Positions 8,471-17,913 of a stretch of DNA of 64,000 nucleotides are shown here, piece after piece (positions within the stretch are counted from its first letter, which is position 1; each line of letters starts with the position of its first letter). The DNA is from Rhodoblastus sp. (GTDB taxonomy: Bacteria; Pseudomonadota; Alphaproteobacteria; Rhizobiales; Beijerinckiaceae), in NCBI RefSeq assembly GCF_019449565.1, contig NZ_JAGRPM010000040.1, positions 29,411 through 93,410 on the forward strand. The letters run 5' to 3'. The translations under genes were made by a program, and so were the position numbers. Below the pieces are notes generated by a model that made no database searches, was not told the origin of the DNA, and worked only from the letters and a program-made list of their open reading frames with translations.

Positions 8471-9475
8471 TCAGTGGTGAGCAAGCGCAAGCTGTTCCGT
8501 CGCGTTGCTCTGCGAGTTGTGCACGTCGACCGAACCGATGTGATCGCCGATGACGATCGTGGGGTCGGCTTGGATCTGGGTCGTGAAGTTGAAGTTGCTC
8601 GCCCCGCCGGAAGAGGGGAAGCCGAGCAAATCATGGCCACCGGAGTGGGCATCGGCCTGCTGGAAGGTTTCGTTGCTCTGGTTGTTGTGCACGTCGACCG
8701 AACCGATGCTGCCGCCGCTGCCGCCGAAGACGAGGGTCGGGTTGTTCTGATACTGATGGGTCTCGTTGGAGTTCATCGCAGAGCTGCCGAACCAGGGAGC
8801 CTCATAGCCACCGGAGTGGGCATCGGCCTGCTGGTAGGTTTCGTTGCTCTGGTTGTTGTGCACGTCGACATGACCGACGCTGCCGCCGCTGCCGCCGAAG
8901 ACGAGGGTCGGGTCGTTCTGGGACTGATAGGTCTCGTTGGAGTTCGCCGCAGAGCTGCCGAACCAGGGAGCCTCATAGCCACCGGAGTGGGCGTCAGCCT
9001 GCTGGTGGGTTTCGTTGCTCTGGTTGTTGTCCACGTTGACCGAACCAATGTGATCGCCCATGACGACGGTCGGGTTGTACTGGGACTGTTGGGTCGCGTT
9101 GGAGTTCGCCGCATAGCTGCCGGACCAGGGAGCCTCATAGCCACCGGAGTGGGCATCGGCCTGCTGTTCGGTGTAGTTGCTCTGGTTGTTGTGCACGTCG
9201 ACCGAACCGATGTGATCGCCGATGACGGCGGTCGGGTTGTTCTGGTACTGATGGGTCTCGTTGTAGTTCGTCGCATCGCTGCCGAAGGAGGGAGCCTCAT
9301 AGCCACCGGAGCCGGCATGGGCCTGCTGGAAGGTGGCGTTGCTCTGGTCATTGTGCACGTCGACAGAATGGACGCTGCCGCCGACCACAGCAGTCGGATT
9401 GCTCTGAGACTGATCGGTATAGTTCGAGTTGCTGGCGTTGTATTCAGCGCCGAATGCATCGTACCAAGTAGGCAT
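8471..9475 (-). CDS. Tandem-repeat Asn/Gln/His-rich protein, putative exported fibre or adhesin
   Basis: 334 aa, family not recognised. An AAGGA site 9 bases before ATG supports this strand and start. After ~25 residues the protein consists of five 54-57-aa repeats and a partial sixth. Each has SVDVHNNQSNETxQQADAHSGG, then YEAPWFGSS, then an Asn/Gln-rich NSNETHQYQNNPT and a hydrophobic V(V/L/I)xG strand. This alternation suggests a beta-solenoid or amyloid-like fold with some curlin flavour, but it lacks the curlin consensus. There is no Sec signal peptide, no Cys and no RTX GGxGxD nonapeptide. The C-terminus ends LALAHH. Together with the two other repeat proteins it is a candidate type I secretion substrate (inference). 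Confidence 0.75.
   Translation of the reverse strand: MPTWYDAFGAEYNASNSNYTDQSQSNPTAVVGGSVHSVDVHNDQSNATFQQAHAGSGGYEAPSFGSDATNYNETHQYQNNPTAVIGDHIGSVDVHNNQSNYTEQQADAHSGGYEAPWSGSYAANSNATQQSQYNPTVVMGDHIGSVNVDNNQSNETHQQADAHSGGYEAPWFGSSAANSNETYQSQNDPTLVFGGSGGSVGHVDVHNNQSNETYQQADAHSGGYEAPWFGSSAMNSNETHQYQNNPTLVFGGSGGSIGSVDVHNNQSNETFQQADAHSGGHDLLGFPSSGGASNFNFTTQIQADPTIVIGDHIGSVDVHNSQSNATEQLALAHH
8637..9370 (-). repeat. Coding tandem repeat, 171/162-bp period
   Basis: The DNA word CCACCGGAG recurs at 8637, 8808, 8979, 9141 and 9303, giving spacings of 171, 171, 162 and 162 bp. The 9-bp difference corresponds to an extra GGSGG-like insertion in two units. Units are highly similar in DNA, which suggests recent expansion by recombination. 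Confidence 0.85.
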
Positions 9476-9623
9476 GGGTAAGTTCCTTTACAATGAGAGT
9501 TGCGGGTCGGTATCGCCTAACTTTTCCCTTCGGCGATGTTTGGACTTTGAACGAATTCTCTGGGGATGGATGTGAATTGCATCACACCAGATTTAATTCT
9601 TGGACGCCGGACGAGGCCGGTTG

Positions 9624-9684
9624 CCTTCTCCCGCCATAGCCCGTCGTTAGACGGGCGTTTCGCGAACGCCCTGTGGGGAGAAGG
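9624..9684. repeat. Nested intergenic inverted repeat
   Basis: CCTTCTCCC (9624-9632) pairs with GGGAGAAGG (9676-9684). Inside lies a tight hairpin, GGGCGTT/AACGCCC, around TCGCG (9653-9671). It resembles dispersed palindromic intergenic repeats of alphaproteobacteria. Only one copy is seen here. Confidence 0.5.
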
Positions 9685-10062
9685 ATTCGCCCAATTCCCC
9701 GCGATTCTCGTCATGGTTCGTTGGGCGGAGAGCGAACGGGTGCTGGCTTCCGAAGCTTGGCCGCGCTGTCGCTGCGGCGAATCTCAATTCTTGGTTGTAA
9801 ACTGGTGCGCAAAACTGTGAGAAAGCCTGCGTTTTTCTGCAATTTCGGGTCATTTTCGCGCGAAAAATGGTCCATTTTCACCTTGTACAACCTCGCGGTT
9901 GTGGGGGCATCGCTCGGCGCCGCGTACGGCGAAACGCAAGGAGCGCGCCGGTCCCCTATCCGTGCGCAATGACGAAATTTATCATTATAACAATAAGTTA
10001 TGAGAAGCAGGCGCCTCGGTCCCATCGCGATTTTAGGGCGACAATTCGGCGCAAGCATTTCA

Positions 10063-10225
10063 TGTGAAACAAAACACGAACAAAAATCCGTAGGTCCGAA
10101 AGGGTTTTCACCCCGCGCAATCGATTTTCACCCGCCGCTGTTTTCGCGCTAACGCCAAACATGCGTCGAGGTCGGCCGTTTGTGTGAGCTAACGCCCGGC
10201 GCCCCGGCGTATTCGAAATGTGTGA
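10063..10225 (+). promoter_or_regulatory. Cluster of TGTGA half-sites upstream of type I secretion genes
   Basis: TGTGA occurs at 10063, 10183 and 10221, but none has a good TCACA partner at the Crp spacing. With two Crp-family regulators in the window this is suggestive only. Confidence 0.2.
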
Positions 10226-10375
10226 ATCTGATAGCTCCAACCAGCGAGGCCGTTTCACTTCGAGCGACCGCCGACGCCCACCTGTGGCCCACCTCACTGC
10301 GCCCGGCGACGTTCGCGCCGATGCTGCACAACGAGAGGCGCACGGCGCCGATGCGAGATCGAGAGGATGATTGCC

Positions 10376-12214
10376 ATGAGCGCGCGTTCCAAGACGAGCA
10401 AAACAACTGAAAGCCCGGACCTGCAAGTTTGTCAGGCGATCCGCGGTCTGCGGGCGCCGCTCATCGGCGTCAGCGGCATCAGCTGCCTGGGCAATGTGCT
10501 CATGCTGACCGGCCCGCTGTTCATGATGCTGGTCTACAACAAGGTGCTCACCAGCAAGAGCGTCCCGACTCTTGTCGCGCTCTGTCTCCTGGCGCTGCTG
10601 CTCTATTGCTTCTATGGCTTCCTGGATGGTCTGCGCGGCAAGTTGATGGCGCGCGTCGGCATAACTTTCGACCACAAGCTTGCCCCTACGTTGTTCCAGG
10701 CGACGCTGCGTCTTCCGCTCCACTTCGGGCCTCATGCGCGGCAATATGATCCGCTCCAGGACCTGGCGACCATCCGGAACTTCCTGATGGGCGGCGGCCC
10801 CGCGGCCCTCCTCGACCTGCCATGGATTCCGCTATACTTCGCCATCCTTTACATCGTGCATCCGCTTCTCGCCGCCATGGCCATTTCTGGGGCGGTCCTG
10901 CTCGTCGCGCTCAGCGTCGTGAATCAAATGCTCGCCAAGGCGTCCTCCCACGTCGCGGGCCAGTCCGCGACATCGACCATGAGTCTGCTGATGGACGCGC
11001 GCCGGAACTCCGAAGCGGCTGCGGCGATGAGCATGGGCGACGATCTCTGCAAACGCTGGGGCGGCGGCTATGTCAGCGCCATCGCGCATGCGCGCGTGCA
11101 GGCGGACCAGGCCAGCATTTTCGGAGCCATCTCCAAGGCGATGCGTCTCGTCCTGCAATCGGGCATCCTCGCGCTCGGCGCCTATCTCGTCATCGACGCA
11201 AACATGTCGCCCGGCGGGATGATGGCCTGCTCGATCATTCTTGGCCGCGCCCTTGCGCCCATCGATCAGGTGATCGCCTACTCCCGCGCCACCGCCGCGG
11301 CCTGGCAGGCCTTCAAGCGCGTCAGGGCTCTGTCGGCGATGTTGCCGGCGGCCCAGCAGCAGCAGCATGGCATGCCGCGCCCCAGCAAGACGCTCTCGGT
11401 GCGCGATATCGCCATCATGCCTCCGGGAAGCACGAACGCGACAGTGGCTGGCGTGTCCTTTGAAATCGAGTCGGGCGATGCTCTTGGCGTCATCGGCCCG
11501 AGCGGATGCGGCAAGTCCACCTTGATCCGCGCGCTCGTCGGCGCCTGGCCGGTCGCGCGTGGCGAAGTCCGCTTCGACCAAGCCCTGATCTCGCATTATT
11601 CGGCGGAGATCCTCGCCGACGCCATCGGCCACCTTCCGCAATCGATCGAACTCTTCGACGGGACCATCGCCGAAAATATCGCGCGCTTCCGCAAGGACGC
11701 GACCACGGCGCAGGTGGTTGAGGCGGCGCGGCTCGCCGGCGTCCATGAAATGATCCTGTCCTTTCCCAAGGGCTATGATACGCCGGTCGGCGAAGGCGGC
11801 ATGACCCTGTCCGGCGGCCAGCGGCAGCGCATCGGGCTTGCGCGCGCCGTCTTCGGCGACCCCTTCCTGGTCGTGCTGGACGAACCGAACTCGAATCTGG
11901 ACCCACTCGGCGAACAATCGCTCAACGAAGCGATCCAGCGCATGCGCCTGAAGGGCCAGATCGTCATCATCGTCGCCCACCGGCCGAGCGCGATCTTCGC
12001 AGCGAACAAGATCCTGTCCTTGCGCAACGGCCGCGCGGAAATGTTCGGCAGCAAGAAGCACGTTCTCGCCGCCCTTTTCCCCCGAGCCGGCCAGCCTCAC
12101 AAACCCGCGGAGGTTGTGGGCGGACGGGAGAGCCCCGCGCCCGCGCCGGCGACAACCGAGACTATGCGGCTGCGACCGCTAAACATCGCCGAGAGCGCCG
12201 CCGCGACCGCATGA
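10376..12214 (+). CDS. Type I secretion ABC permease/ATPase (PrtD-like)
   Basis: 612 aa inner-membrane exporter subunit. ATG 10376 has GAGAGG 9 bases upstream; the ATG at 10367 abuts that site. The N-terminal half has membrane helices of the ABC exporter type (VSGISCLGNVLMLTGPLFMMLVYN onward). The C-terminal ATPase has Walker A GPSGCGKST (about 374-382), signature LSGGQRQRIGLARAVF (about 478), Walker B FLVVLDEPNSNLD and the switch His in VIIVAHRPS. There is no N-terminal C39 peptidase domain, so it would export unprocessed proteins with C-terminal signals. The HlyD partner follows 110 bp downstream. No TolC-type outer-membrane gene is present here. Confidence 0.92.
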   Translation: MSARSKTSKTTESPDLQVCQAIRGLRAPLIGVSGISCLGNVLMLTGPLFMMLVYNKVLTSKSVPTLVALCLLALLLYCFYGFLDGLRGKLMARVGITFDHKLAPTLFQATLRLPLHFGPHARQYDPLQDLATIRNFLMGGGPAALLDLPWIPLYFAILYIVHPLLAAMAISGAVLLVALSVVNQMLAKASSHVAGQSATSTMSLLMDARRNSEAAAAMSMGDDLCKRWGGGYVSAIAHARVQADQASIFGAISKAMRLVLQSGILALGAYLVIDANMSPGGMMACSIILGRALAPIDQVIAYSRATAAAWQAFKRVRALSAMLPAAQQQQHGMPRPSKTLSVRDIAIMPPGSTNATVAGVSFEIESGDALGVIGPSGCGKSTLIRALVGAWPVARGEVRFDQALISHYSAEILADAIGHLPQSIELFDGTIAENIARFRKDATTAQVVEAARLAGVHEMILSFPKGYDTPVGEGGMTLSGGQRQRIGLARAVFGDPFLVVLDEPNSNLDPLGEQSLNEAIQRMRLKGQIVIIVAHRPSAIFAANKILSLRNGRAEMFGSKKHVLAALFPRAGQPHKPAEVVGGRESPAPAPATTETMRLRPLNIAESAAATA

Positions 12215-12324
12215 CATCCGGCGCTGTGATGAGCCTCACAGCGCCGGCGGCCTCCCGGAGCCATAGTCGACGGCGACCAGCAGCGAGGCCCTGCGCCCGC
12301 CGCGAACGCCGACAGGGGGAAGAA

Positions 12325-13644
12325 ATGACCGACTTCATCGCCGACCTCGCAGCTAACGAACACTCGATCCGCAAACTGATGCGCGCTTTCCTGACCAGCG
12401 TGACAGTCGTCTGCGGAGGCGTCGTCGGATGGGCGACGACGACAAAGATCGACAGCGCGGTGGTCGTTTCGGGCACCTTCGGCGTGAAATCGAGTACTCA
12501 AGCCATCCAGCATCCGGAAGGCGGGGTTGTCGGGGCCATCATGGTTCGCGAAGGACAACTGGTGAACGAAGGTCAGGTCCTGATCCGTCTGGACGCCGCG
12601 AAAGTCGTCAGCGATTCCAGCATACTCGAGCGCAAGCTCATCGACCTCGTCGCCGAGCGCGCTCGGCTTGAAGCGGAGCAGCAGGACTCGGAAAGGATCG
12701 CCCATCCGGCCTTGCCCTTCGACACGCCCAATGCGCAGGAGACGTTGCGAACCAGCATCATGGCGCAGCAGAAGCTGCTCGATGAAAAACGGGCGACCCG
12801 TGCGAGCCAGCTGGCGCAGCTCGCCGAGCGCCACATGCAGATCGAGACCCAGGTCCGCGGACTTTCCGAGCAATTGAAAGCCGTGCGGGGCGAAATGGAA
12901 CAAGCTGCTGCCGATCTCGCAGACCAGCGGATGCTGGAACAGAAAGGCCTGATGCGCCGCCCCGTCCTCCGGCAAACCGAGCGGGAGGTTAGCCGCCTGC
13001 AAGGGCAAATCGGCGATACCGAGGCTCGGATCGCGAGCGCCCGCTCGCAACTGACCGAGACCGATTTCAAGATCGCCGAAACCAGGAAGAGCGGACAATC
13101 GGATATCCTCACGCAACTGCAAACGGTGGTCGAGAAGATCGCACAGGCGGAACAGGAGCGCGCCGCGTCCCGCGACCGGCTCCAGCGACTGGAGATCAAG
13201 GCGCCGCGGACGGGCTATGTGAACGAACTGACGGTCCATACGCTGGGCGGGGTGGTCTCTCCCGGGCAATCCGTGATGTCCATCATTCCCAGCAACGAAC
13301 CGCTTCAGGTCACGGCGAGAATACGCCCTGACGAAGTAGACGAAGTCCATCCCGGTCAGCCGGCGACGGTTCGGCTGAGTTCGCTGAAACTTCCTACGCC
13401 GCCCGAACTTGACGGCGTGGTCGCCAATGTCTCGCCCGACCAGCTGAAGGATGAGCATACGGGTCAACCATATTTCATGGCGAAAATCGATATCCCCATG
13501 CATGAGGCGACCAAACTTCAGGGTAAGGAGCTCTTCCCGGGCATGCCGGCGGAAGTCCTGATCCGTGGCGAGGCGCGAAGCGTGATCGCCTACCTGACCC
13601 AGCCGTTGACTGACAAGCTTGGTCTTGTCTTCCGTGAAAAGTGA
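12325..13644 (+). CDS. HlyD-family type I secretion periplasmic adaptor
   Basis: 439 aa. ATG 12325 follows GGGGGAAGAA; an in-frame ATG at 12211 would add 38 basic, unlikely residues. One N-terminal membrane helix (LTSVTVVCGGVVGWATT) precedes the lipoyl half-motif QHPEGGVVGAIMVREGQ. Then come a long coiled coil (about 100-290) and the beta-barrel region (TARIRPDEVDEVHPGQPATV). The protein joins the inner-membrane ABC component to an outer-membrane channel. It is encoded just downstream of the ABC gene, in the same direction, so it is probably its partner. Confidence 0.92.
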   Translation: MTDFIADLAANEHSIRKLMRAFLTSVTVVCGGVVGWATTTKIDSAVVVSGTFGVKSSTQAIQHPEGGVVGAIMVREGQLVNEGQVLIRLDAAKVVSDSSILERKLIDLVAERARLEAEQQDSERIAHPALPFDTPNAQETLRTSIMAQQKLLDEKRATRASQLAQLAERHMQIETQVRGLSEQLKAVRGEMEQAAADLADQRMLEQKGLMRRPVLRQTEREVSRLQGQIGDTEARIASARSQLTETDFKIAETRKSGQSDILTQLQTVVEKIAQAEQERAASRDRLQRLEIKAPRTGYVNELTVHTLGGVVSPGQSVMSIIPSNEPLQVTARIRPDEVDEVHPGQPATVRLSSLKLPTPPELDGVVANVSPDQLKDEHTGQPYFMAKIDIPMHEATKLQGKELFPGMPAEVLIRGEARSVIAYLTQPLTDKLGLVFREK

Positions 13645-13836
13645 GCCGGACAGGAGGACGGGCACAATGCGGAACATCCGGAGCGCAGCGCGGTTCCTAA
13701 CATAGAAGAAATGGTCGCTGCGCAAATGGGACGCACATCGCCCCGCCGCGACGTCAGAAAGCGCCCGCAGATTGGGCGCCCCAATCATTCGACGGATGCC
13801 GGCGCGCGGCGGGCCCGGCGTCGTCCGGAGCCGGAG

Positions 13837-14613
13837 ATGGCTGGCACAACATTGAAAACGGCCTCAAGCCTTGTAACGGTCGAACCCATGAATTCATTAT
13901 TGGAACCTGAGCGAATAGATGCGTTGGCCGCCAGAATAAAGGAACGATATTGGCTGCCGGGTGAAGCCAGCTACCAGCCGGGAGCGTGGGCAGAGCTTGT
14001 TGCGCGCTACGGCGAAGCGCATCGCGCCTACCACACGTGGCGACATATTGATGAAATCTTCGAAAGATTGGCTTCGCTGTCGAACGTCGCCGAACGTCGC
14101 GACATAATCATCGCCGCCACATTTTGGCATGACGCAGTCTATGACTTGCGCGATCATGACGGCGCCCCCCGGGCCGACCGCGACAATGTGCGGGCAAGCG
14201 CGGATCTTTTCAGGCGTTATACCGCCCACAGCGCAGGCGAGGCCAGCGCGGTCGAGGATTTGATCATGGGCACAGCCGATCATCTCCACGCAAAACCAGA
14301 TATCGAGCGATATCCCGGATTTTATAACGATTTCGACCTTTTTCTCGACCTAGACCTGGGATCTCTCGCTTCTTCCTGGGACCAATTCGAGGCCAACCTC
14401 CACAAGCTTCGGTTGGAAAACGCGATGACGCCTGATGCCGATTTTTATCGCAAACAAATTGCGATGCTCACGCGCTTTCGCGAGCGGGACGCTCTGCTCT
14501 TTCGCTGCAAGGAAACGCGTCAGAGATGGAGCCGTGACGCGGCGGCTAATCTTGGGCGATGTATCGAAGAGTTGCGCCGCAAACTGAAGGCGATCGGCGA
14601 AGATAAGCGATAA
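13837..14613 (+). CDS. HD-superfamily predicted metal-dependent hydrolase (COG4339-like), copy 1
   Basis: About 258 aa. GGAG lies 6 bases before ATG 13837; the ATG at 13888 is an alternative and would give a more typical N-terminus. Metal-ligand pattern: AYHTWRHI (His66, His70), FWHDAVYD (His98-Asp99) and DLDLGSL further on. This matches a family often labelled predicted HD phosphohydrolase or, misleadingly, NMDA-receptor subunit. The substrate is unknown. Its 3' end faces a cNMP-binding patatin gene 107 bp away. A second HD/patatin pair sits at 23.5-26.1 kb, implying a functional link between the two protein types. Confidence 0.8.
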   Translation: MAGTTLKTASSLVTVEPMNSLLEPERIDALAARIKERYWLPGEASYQPGAWAELVARYGEAHRAYHTWRHIDEIFERLASLSNVAERRDIIIAATFWHDAVYDLRDHDGAPRADRDNVRASADLFRRYTAHSAGEASAVEDLIMGTADHLHAKPDIERYPGFYNDFDLFLDLDLGSLASSWDQFEANLHKLRLENAMTPDADFYRKQIAMLTRFRERDALLFRCKETRQRWSRDAAANLGRCIEELRRKLKAIGEDKR

Positions 14614-14720
14614 TTGAGTTCAGAATTGACTTTGGCTCTGCAGGCTCGCGCTGGTCGCCGAGTCGTTGTTGGAGGAAAGATAATTTCAAGCATCCGAGAT
14701 CTGTTGCCGACGGCCAGATT

Positions 14721-16580
14721 TCAGTTTGCCTGGATCCGCATCAGTATCCCGGAATCCAGTTTTTCGATTTCACGGCTCGCTGTCTCATATCCCATTTGAA
14801 CAATATCGTCGTAGCGACTCCAATCGAGCCAACCGACACCTTCGATCGTCGGGGCAATATTCAGGTCGACTCTTGAACGCATCAAGCGTTGCTTTGCCTG
14901 CGAGCCGAGCAGCGCCGCGTTGAATAAGGTTTCGTGCAACAAGGGAAGTTGATAGCGCCGTCCCGAGCGCCTTCTCCATCGATCGACCAGTAAGCTGATT
15001 GCGTTCGGGAAACGATCCGACGCAATCCTCGTGTCGGTTTCAGCGAGCATATCCACGCCGATGATATAAGCCGCTCCCTGCTGCTCCATCACGTCGACAG
15101 GAAAATTGTTGAATGTCGCGCCGTCAAAAATCAAATTTCCATCGATGATTTGTGGCGGAAAGATCCCGGGTATCGATGCGCTGGCGACTAAATTTCGCCA
15201 AAGGAGACCGCGCCGAAGGACTTCCTCTCTCGCGCCGGAGTAATTCGATCCAATGCAAAAATGTGTTTTCCACGTATCCTCGCTGCACACGTCATCCGAT
15301 CCGAATGTCCTCTTGATAATGCGGCGAAGGGCGTCCTGGACGTTCATTCCCTTGATCAGCGACACGACCGGCGCAATGTTGTAATCTTTGAGTAAATTCG
15401 CCTTGAAAGCGGCCCTTCCCGTCTCGACAAGCGTTTCACCTTGAATTTCGATCGCATCGAACGCGGAGATGATTGCTCCAATGCTCGTGCCCCCAAGGTA
15501 GTCCGGGTCGACGCCAGCGGCATGCAATGCTTGAAGGACCCCGATTTCAGCAAGACCTCGCGCGCCGCCGCCGGAAAGGACGAGGCCCACCGCCTGACCC
15601 GCCAGAACTCGCGCCAGACGGGACCAATCGCGATCGGCCTCTTCCCGCACATGAAAATGCCTGAGCACATCATATTGAGAGAGCCAGGCGTTCGTGCCGA
15701 GCGGTCGCCCGGCGCCCGCCCGATATAACAAGACAAGCGTTTGATTGGCGCGGGGGAAGTTTGCGTCTCCGTCGACCGCCCGCATCTCATGCAACGGTTC
15801 TTGCGGCGCATCGCTGCCTGAAGCAACAAGCACGATTTCATCGGCCAGCTGAAAGCAAAGCGCGGCGAATGGCATTGAGCCCAAGTCGACGACGACAAAC
15901 AGTGCCTCGTTGACCGCCGCCCGATCGTTCAGGAATCGAGCGACAGAGCCATGGGGCGTAAAGGGCCCGGGTTCCTCAGTGGCGCAGCGAGGGAGATCGG
16001 CTTTCGTGACAACCTCGCTGGAGCCGCCGAGCTTTGATCGCGCTTTTGCCAAACGATGCACAAATCCGATGATGTCGACTTGGGGAGACAATTTCAAAAC
16101 AGCGATCACAACTGGTCGCCAGATTGTAGAACGTGTTCTTTCCTTGTTGCGAAATCGTTCAATGGCGAGACGCATGATCTCGGTCGCCAATTGAGGCCTG
16201 CGCGACAACAGCAACTCAAAGTCCGCACGGCTGAAACGGGCGATACGTGTTTCCCGGATCGCCATCACGCTTGCAGATCGCGGCGCATTCAACAGGAACG
16301 CAAGTTCGCCAACGGTTTCGCCGCGGCCCATTTCATTGAAGATCTCAGAGCCTTTGGACGTCCGGCGGAAGGCTCTCAGGCGACCGCCCAGGACGACATA
16401 GACGTCCGCGCCCTGATCTCCTTCTTCGAAGAGGATCTCCTTCGGTCCGAGCACAAGCAATTCGAATTCAGCATCATCGAACTGTTGAAACGCGACGCCA
16501 AACTTCGCTCCAAGGGCGTCGGCCAGGATCGCGCGATCCGCATCCTGAATGTTTGATTTGGTCCCTGCGGTCCCACCCAT
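14721..16580 (-). CDS. Cyclic-nucleotide-binding patatin-like phospholipase, copy 1
   Basis: 619 aa. The N-terminal cNMP-binding domain (about 25-145) carries the cassette GELAFLLNAPRSASV (Arg101). A middle region (about 150-320) has a Rossmann-like pattern (LFVVVDLGS). The patatin domain (about 330-530) has the oxyanion loop SGGGARG (336-342), nucleophile Ser366 in GGTSIG and catalytic Asp486 in DGA. All catalytic residues are present, so lipase activity under cNMP control is plausible, as in bacterial neuropathy-target-esterase-like proteins. No membrane helix is clear. It is convergent with HD copy 1. Paralogue: 24230-26089. Confidence 0.9.
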   Translation of the reverse strand: MGGTAGTKSNIQDADRAILADALGAKFGVAFQQFDDAEFELLVLGPKEILFEEGDQGADVYVVLGGRLRAFRRTSKGSEIFNEMGRGETVGELAFLLNAPRSASVMAIRETRIARFSRADFELLLSRRPQLATEIMRLAIERFRNKERTRSTIWRPVVIAVLKLSPQVDIIGFVHRLAKARSKLGGSSEVVTKADLPRCATEEPGPFTPHGSVARFLNDRAAVNEALFVVVDLGSMPFAALCFQLADEIVLVASGSDAPQEPLHEMRAVDGDANFPRANQTLVLLYRAGAGRPLGTNAWLSQYDVLRHFHVREEADRDWSRLARVLAGQAVGLVLSGGGARGLAEIGVLQALHAAGVDPDYLGGTSIGAIISAFDAIEIQGETLVETGRAAFKANLLKDYNIAPVVSLIKGMNVQDALRRIIKRTFGSDDVCSEDTWKTHFCIGSNYSGAREEVLRRGLLWRNLVASASIPGIFPPQIIDGNLIFDGATFNNFPVDVMEQQGAAYIIGVDMLAETDTRIASDRFPNAISLLVDRWRRRSGRRYQLPLLHETLFNAALLGSQAKQRLMRSRVDLNIAPTIEGVGWLDWSRYDDIVQMGYETASREIEKLDSGILMRIQAN

Positions 16581-16606
16581 TGGCGCCTCCCGCGAACAGC
16601 GATTTC

Positions 16607-16744
16607 GTGCAAATTTACAAAAAGACCAGCAACTTAAGGGCGGCTCAGCTCCTGCTCGGGCACACGAAGCTGGAGAGCGCCGTCCGCTATCGCGAAATCG
16701 AGGTGGATGAAGCGGTCAGCCCTCCTGAGCAATTCGATCTGTGA
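16607..16744 (+). pseudogene. C-terminal fragment of a tyrosine recombinase/integrase
   Basis: About 45 codons match the end of phage-type integrases: NLRAAQLLLGHTKLESAVRY, with the LLGH box and the nucleophile Tyr, then IEVDEA. The rest of the gene is absent. It marks an old integration or deletion boundary beside the patatin gene. Confidence 0.75.
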
Positions 16745-16988
16745 CGGATTGGTTGCGGCGCCGCCAAAAGGCGACCTACAATTCGATCGCCGCTGAACAA
16801 TTCGGCCGTATCTGTCGTTGGCAGACCCCGGGAGCCGTCGATGAACCGGGAATAATGACCCATTGCGGCCGCGCGGCACATAGGCGCGAACGGCCAAACT
16901 GTGGCGTTAATCGGCCATTGCTGCGATGTGGGCATTGAGATTGCGCATTTTCCTCTCAACCCGCATGGCCCGCGCGATTTCGCGCCAT

Positions 16989-17465
16989 TTACTCGCGTGC
17001 GGCATCTGCCAACTCGGCAATGCGATTGTTGGCGTGGCGGAGCCGCCGACAGAGCTCACGGTTGATATTCAGCATCACCATCACATAGGCGTGGATGTCG
17101 GCCTTGTAATACGCATAGAGGCTTTGGGCCGTGAGTTCGAACAGCACGGTTGGGCTCTCGGCAACGACAGTGGCCGATCGGTTCTGCATTTCGATGAGCG
17201 TCATTTCGCCAAAAAAATCACCCGGCCCGAGATCCGCCATGCGAATCACGCGCCCTGAATTCCCACGCTTGCTCACCGCGAGCGCGCCACGGTAAACAAT
17301 ATACATTGAGCGCCCCGGTTCTCCTTCCGATACGACAGTGGCGCCGACATCAAACCGGCGCTCGACCAGCATTGAGACCAGGAGATCGAGCCTTGCGTCC
17401 GAGAGGCCACCGAAGAAAGGTGTGGCGACCAAGAATGCTTTCAGATCAGGCGAACTGATAGCCAT
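16989..17465 (-). CDS. Single-domain cyclic-nucleotide-binding protein
   Basis: 158 aa, consisting almost entirely of a cNMP-binding beta-roll: VVSEGEPGRSMYIVYRG, then the cassette FFGEMTLIEMQNRSATV with Glu and Arg in place. A C-terminal helix (CRRLRHANNRIAELAD) follows. No DNA-binding, channel or enzymatic domain is attached, so it may be a buffer or a regulatory subunit acting in trans. It lies between the integrase fragment and an IS21 remnant, in a decayed area, but its own frame is intact. Confidence 0.85.
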   Translation of the reverse strand: MAISSPDLKAFLVATPFFGGLSDARLDLLVSMLVERRFDVGATVVSEGEPGRSMYIVYRGALAVSKRGNSGRVIRMADLGPGDFFGEMTLIEMQNRSATVVAESPTVLFELTAQSLYAYYKADIHAYVMVMLNINRELCRRLRHANNRIAELADAARE

Positions 17466-17552
17466 GATCTAATTATACTCCCGCTAGCGAGACTTGAAAG
17501 CACTGCCTTCGGCTAGCAGCGCGACGCTCTGCCCATGGGACGCTTGCCTTTC

Positions 17553-17720
17553 CCGAAGTCTGCCGGCCGTCGCGCGCCGCCTGACTTGCGCAATGGCGCG
17601 CCCTTCGTCGATCTGCCGGAGGCCTTCAGACGCTTGCAACAGCATCTTCTCAAGCGGCAAGGCGGCGACAGGGAAATGGTCGAGATCCTCGCCCTTGTCC
17701 TTCATCATGATGAGCAGGCT
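17553..17720 (+). pseudogene. Remnant of an IS21-family IstA-like transposase C-terminus
   Basis: The frame encodes LRNGAPFVDLPEAFRRLQQH, then LLKRQGGDREMVEILALVLH. This resembles the C-terminal region of IstA proteins. Nothing of the DDE core or of IstB is nearby. Identification is by pattern only. Confidence 0.5.
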
Positions 17721-17913
17721 TCGAAGCGAAAATCAACACAGACCAAGAGCTTGACCCCGCCGAGGATGGGTTCGGCGATCAAAATGGCTTGGACGAACAA
17801 TGGATGAGGGCGGCTCACCTGCGCCGTGGTGGGCGCGCCCTTGTCGTCCGACGAGGACGCCCCCACATGGAATACAAGCTGAAGTCTTCCTCCCGAGGGC
17901 TCAAGCCAATGGA

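Larger units (their letters stand above)
9476..10375. other. Long intergenic region between repeat gene and secretion operon
   Basis: No convincing gene in 900 bases. It contains a palindromic element at 9624-9684, a locally AT-richer part near 9970-10110, two TTTTCACCC words (10104, 10128) and three TGTGA half-sites. It must contain the divergent promoters for the repeat gene (minus) and the secretion genes (plus). Confidence 0.6.

Noticed and set aside
8637..9370. Regular repeats considered as a CRISPR array
   Set aside because: Period of 162-171 bp, in-frame coding units, no 20-40-bp direct repeats with unique spacers.
5830..9475. RTX-type type I substrates
   Set aside because: No GGxGxD nonapeptide repeats in either repeat protein; only the C-terminal similarity remains as an argument.
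8474..9481. Plus-strand open frame of 335 codons across the repeat gene
   Set aside because: Antisense shadow. The minus frame has a good ribosome-binding site and a sensible Asn/Gln-rich repeat, while this frame has none.
12097..13788. Minus-strand 563-codon frame over the HlyD gene
   Set aside because: Shadow of a clear HlyD-family gene; composition is typical of antisense GC-rich frames.
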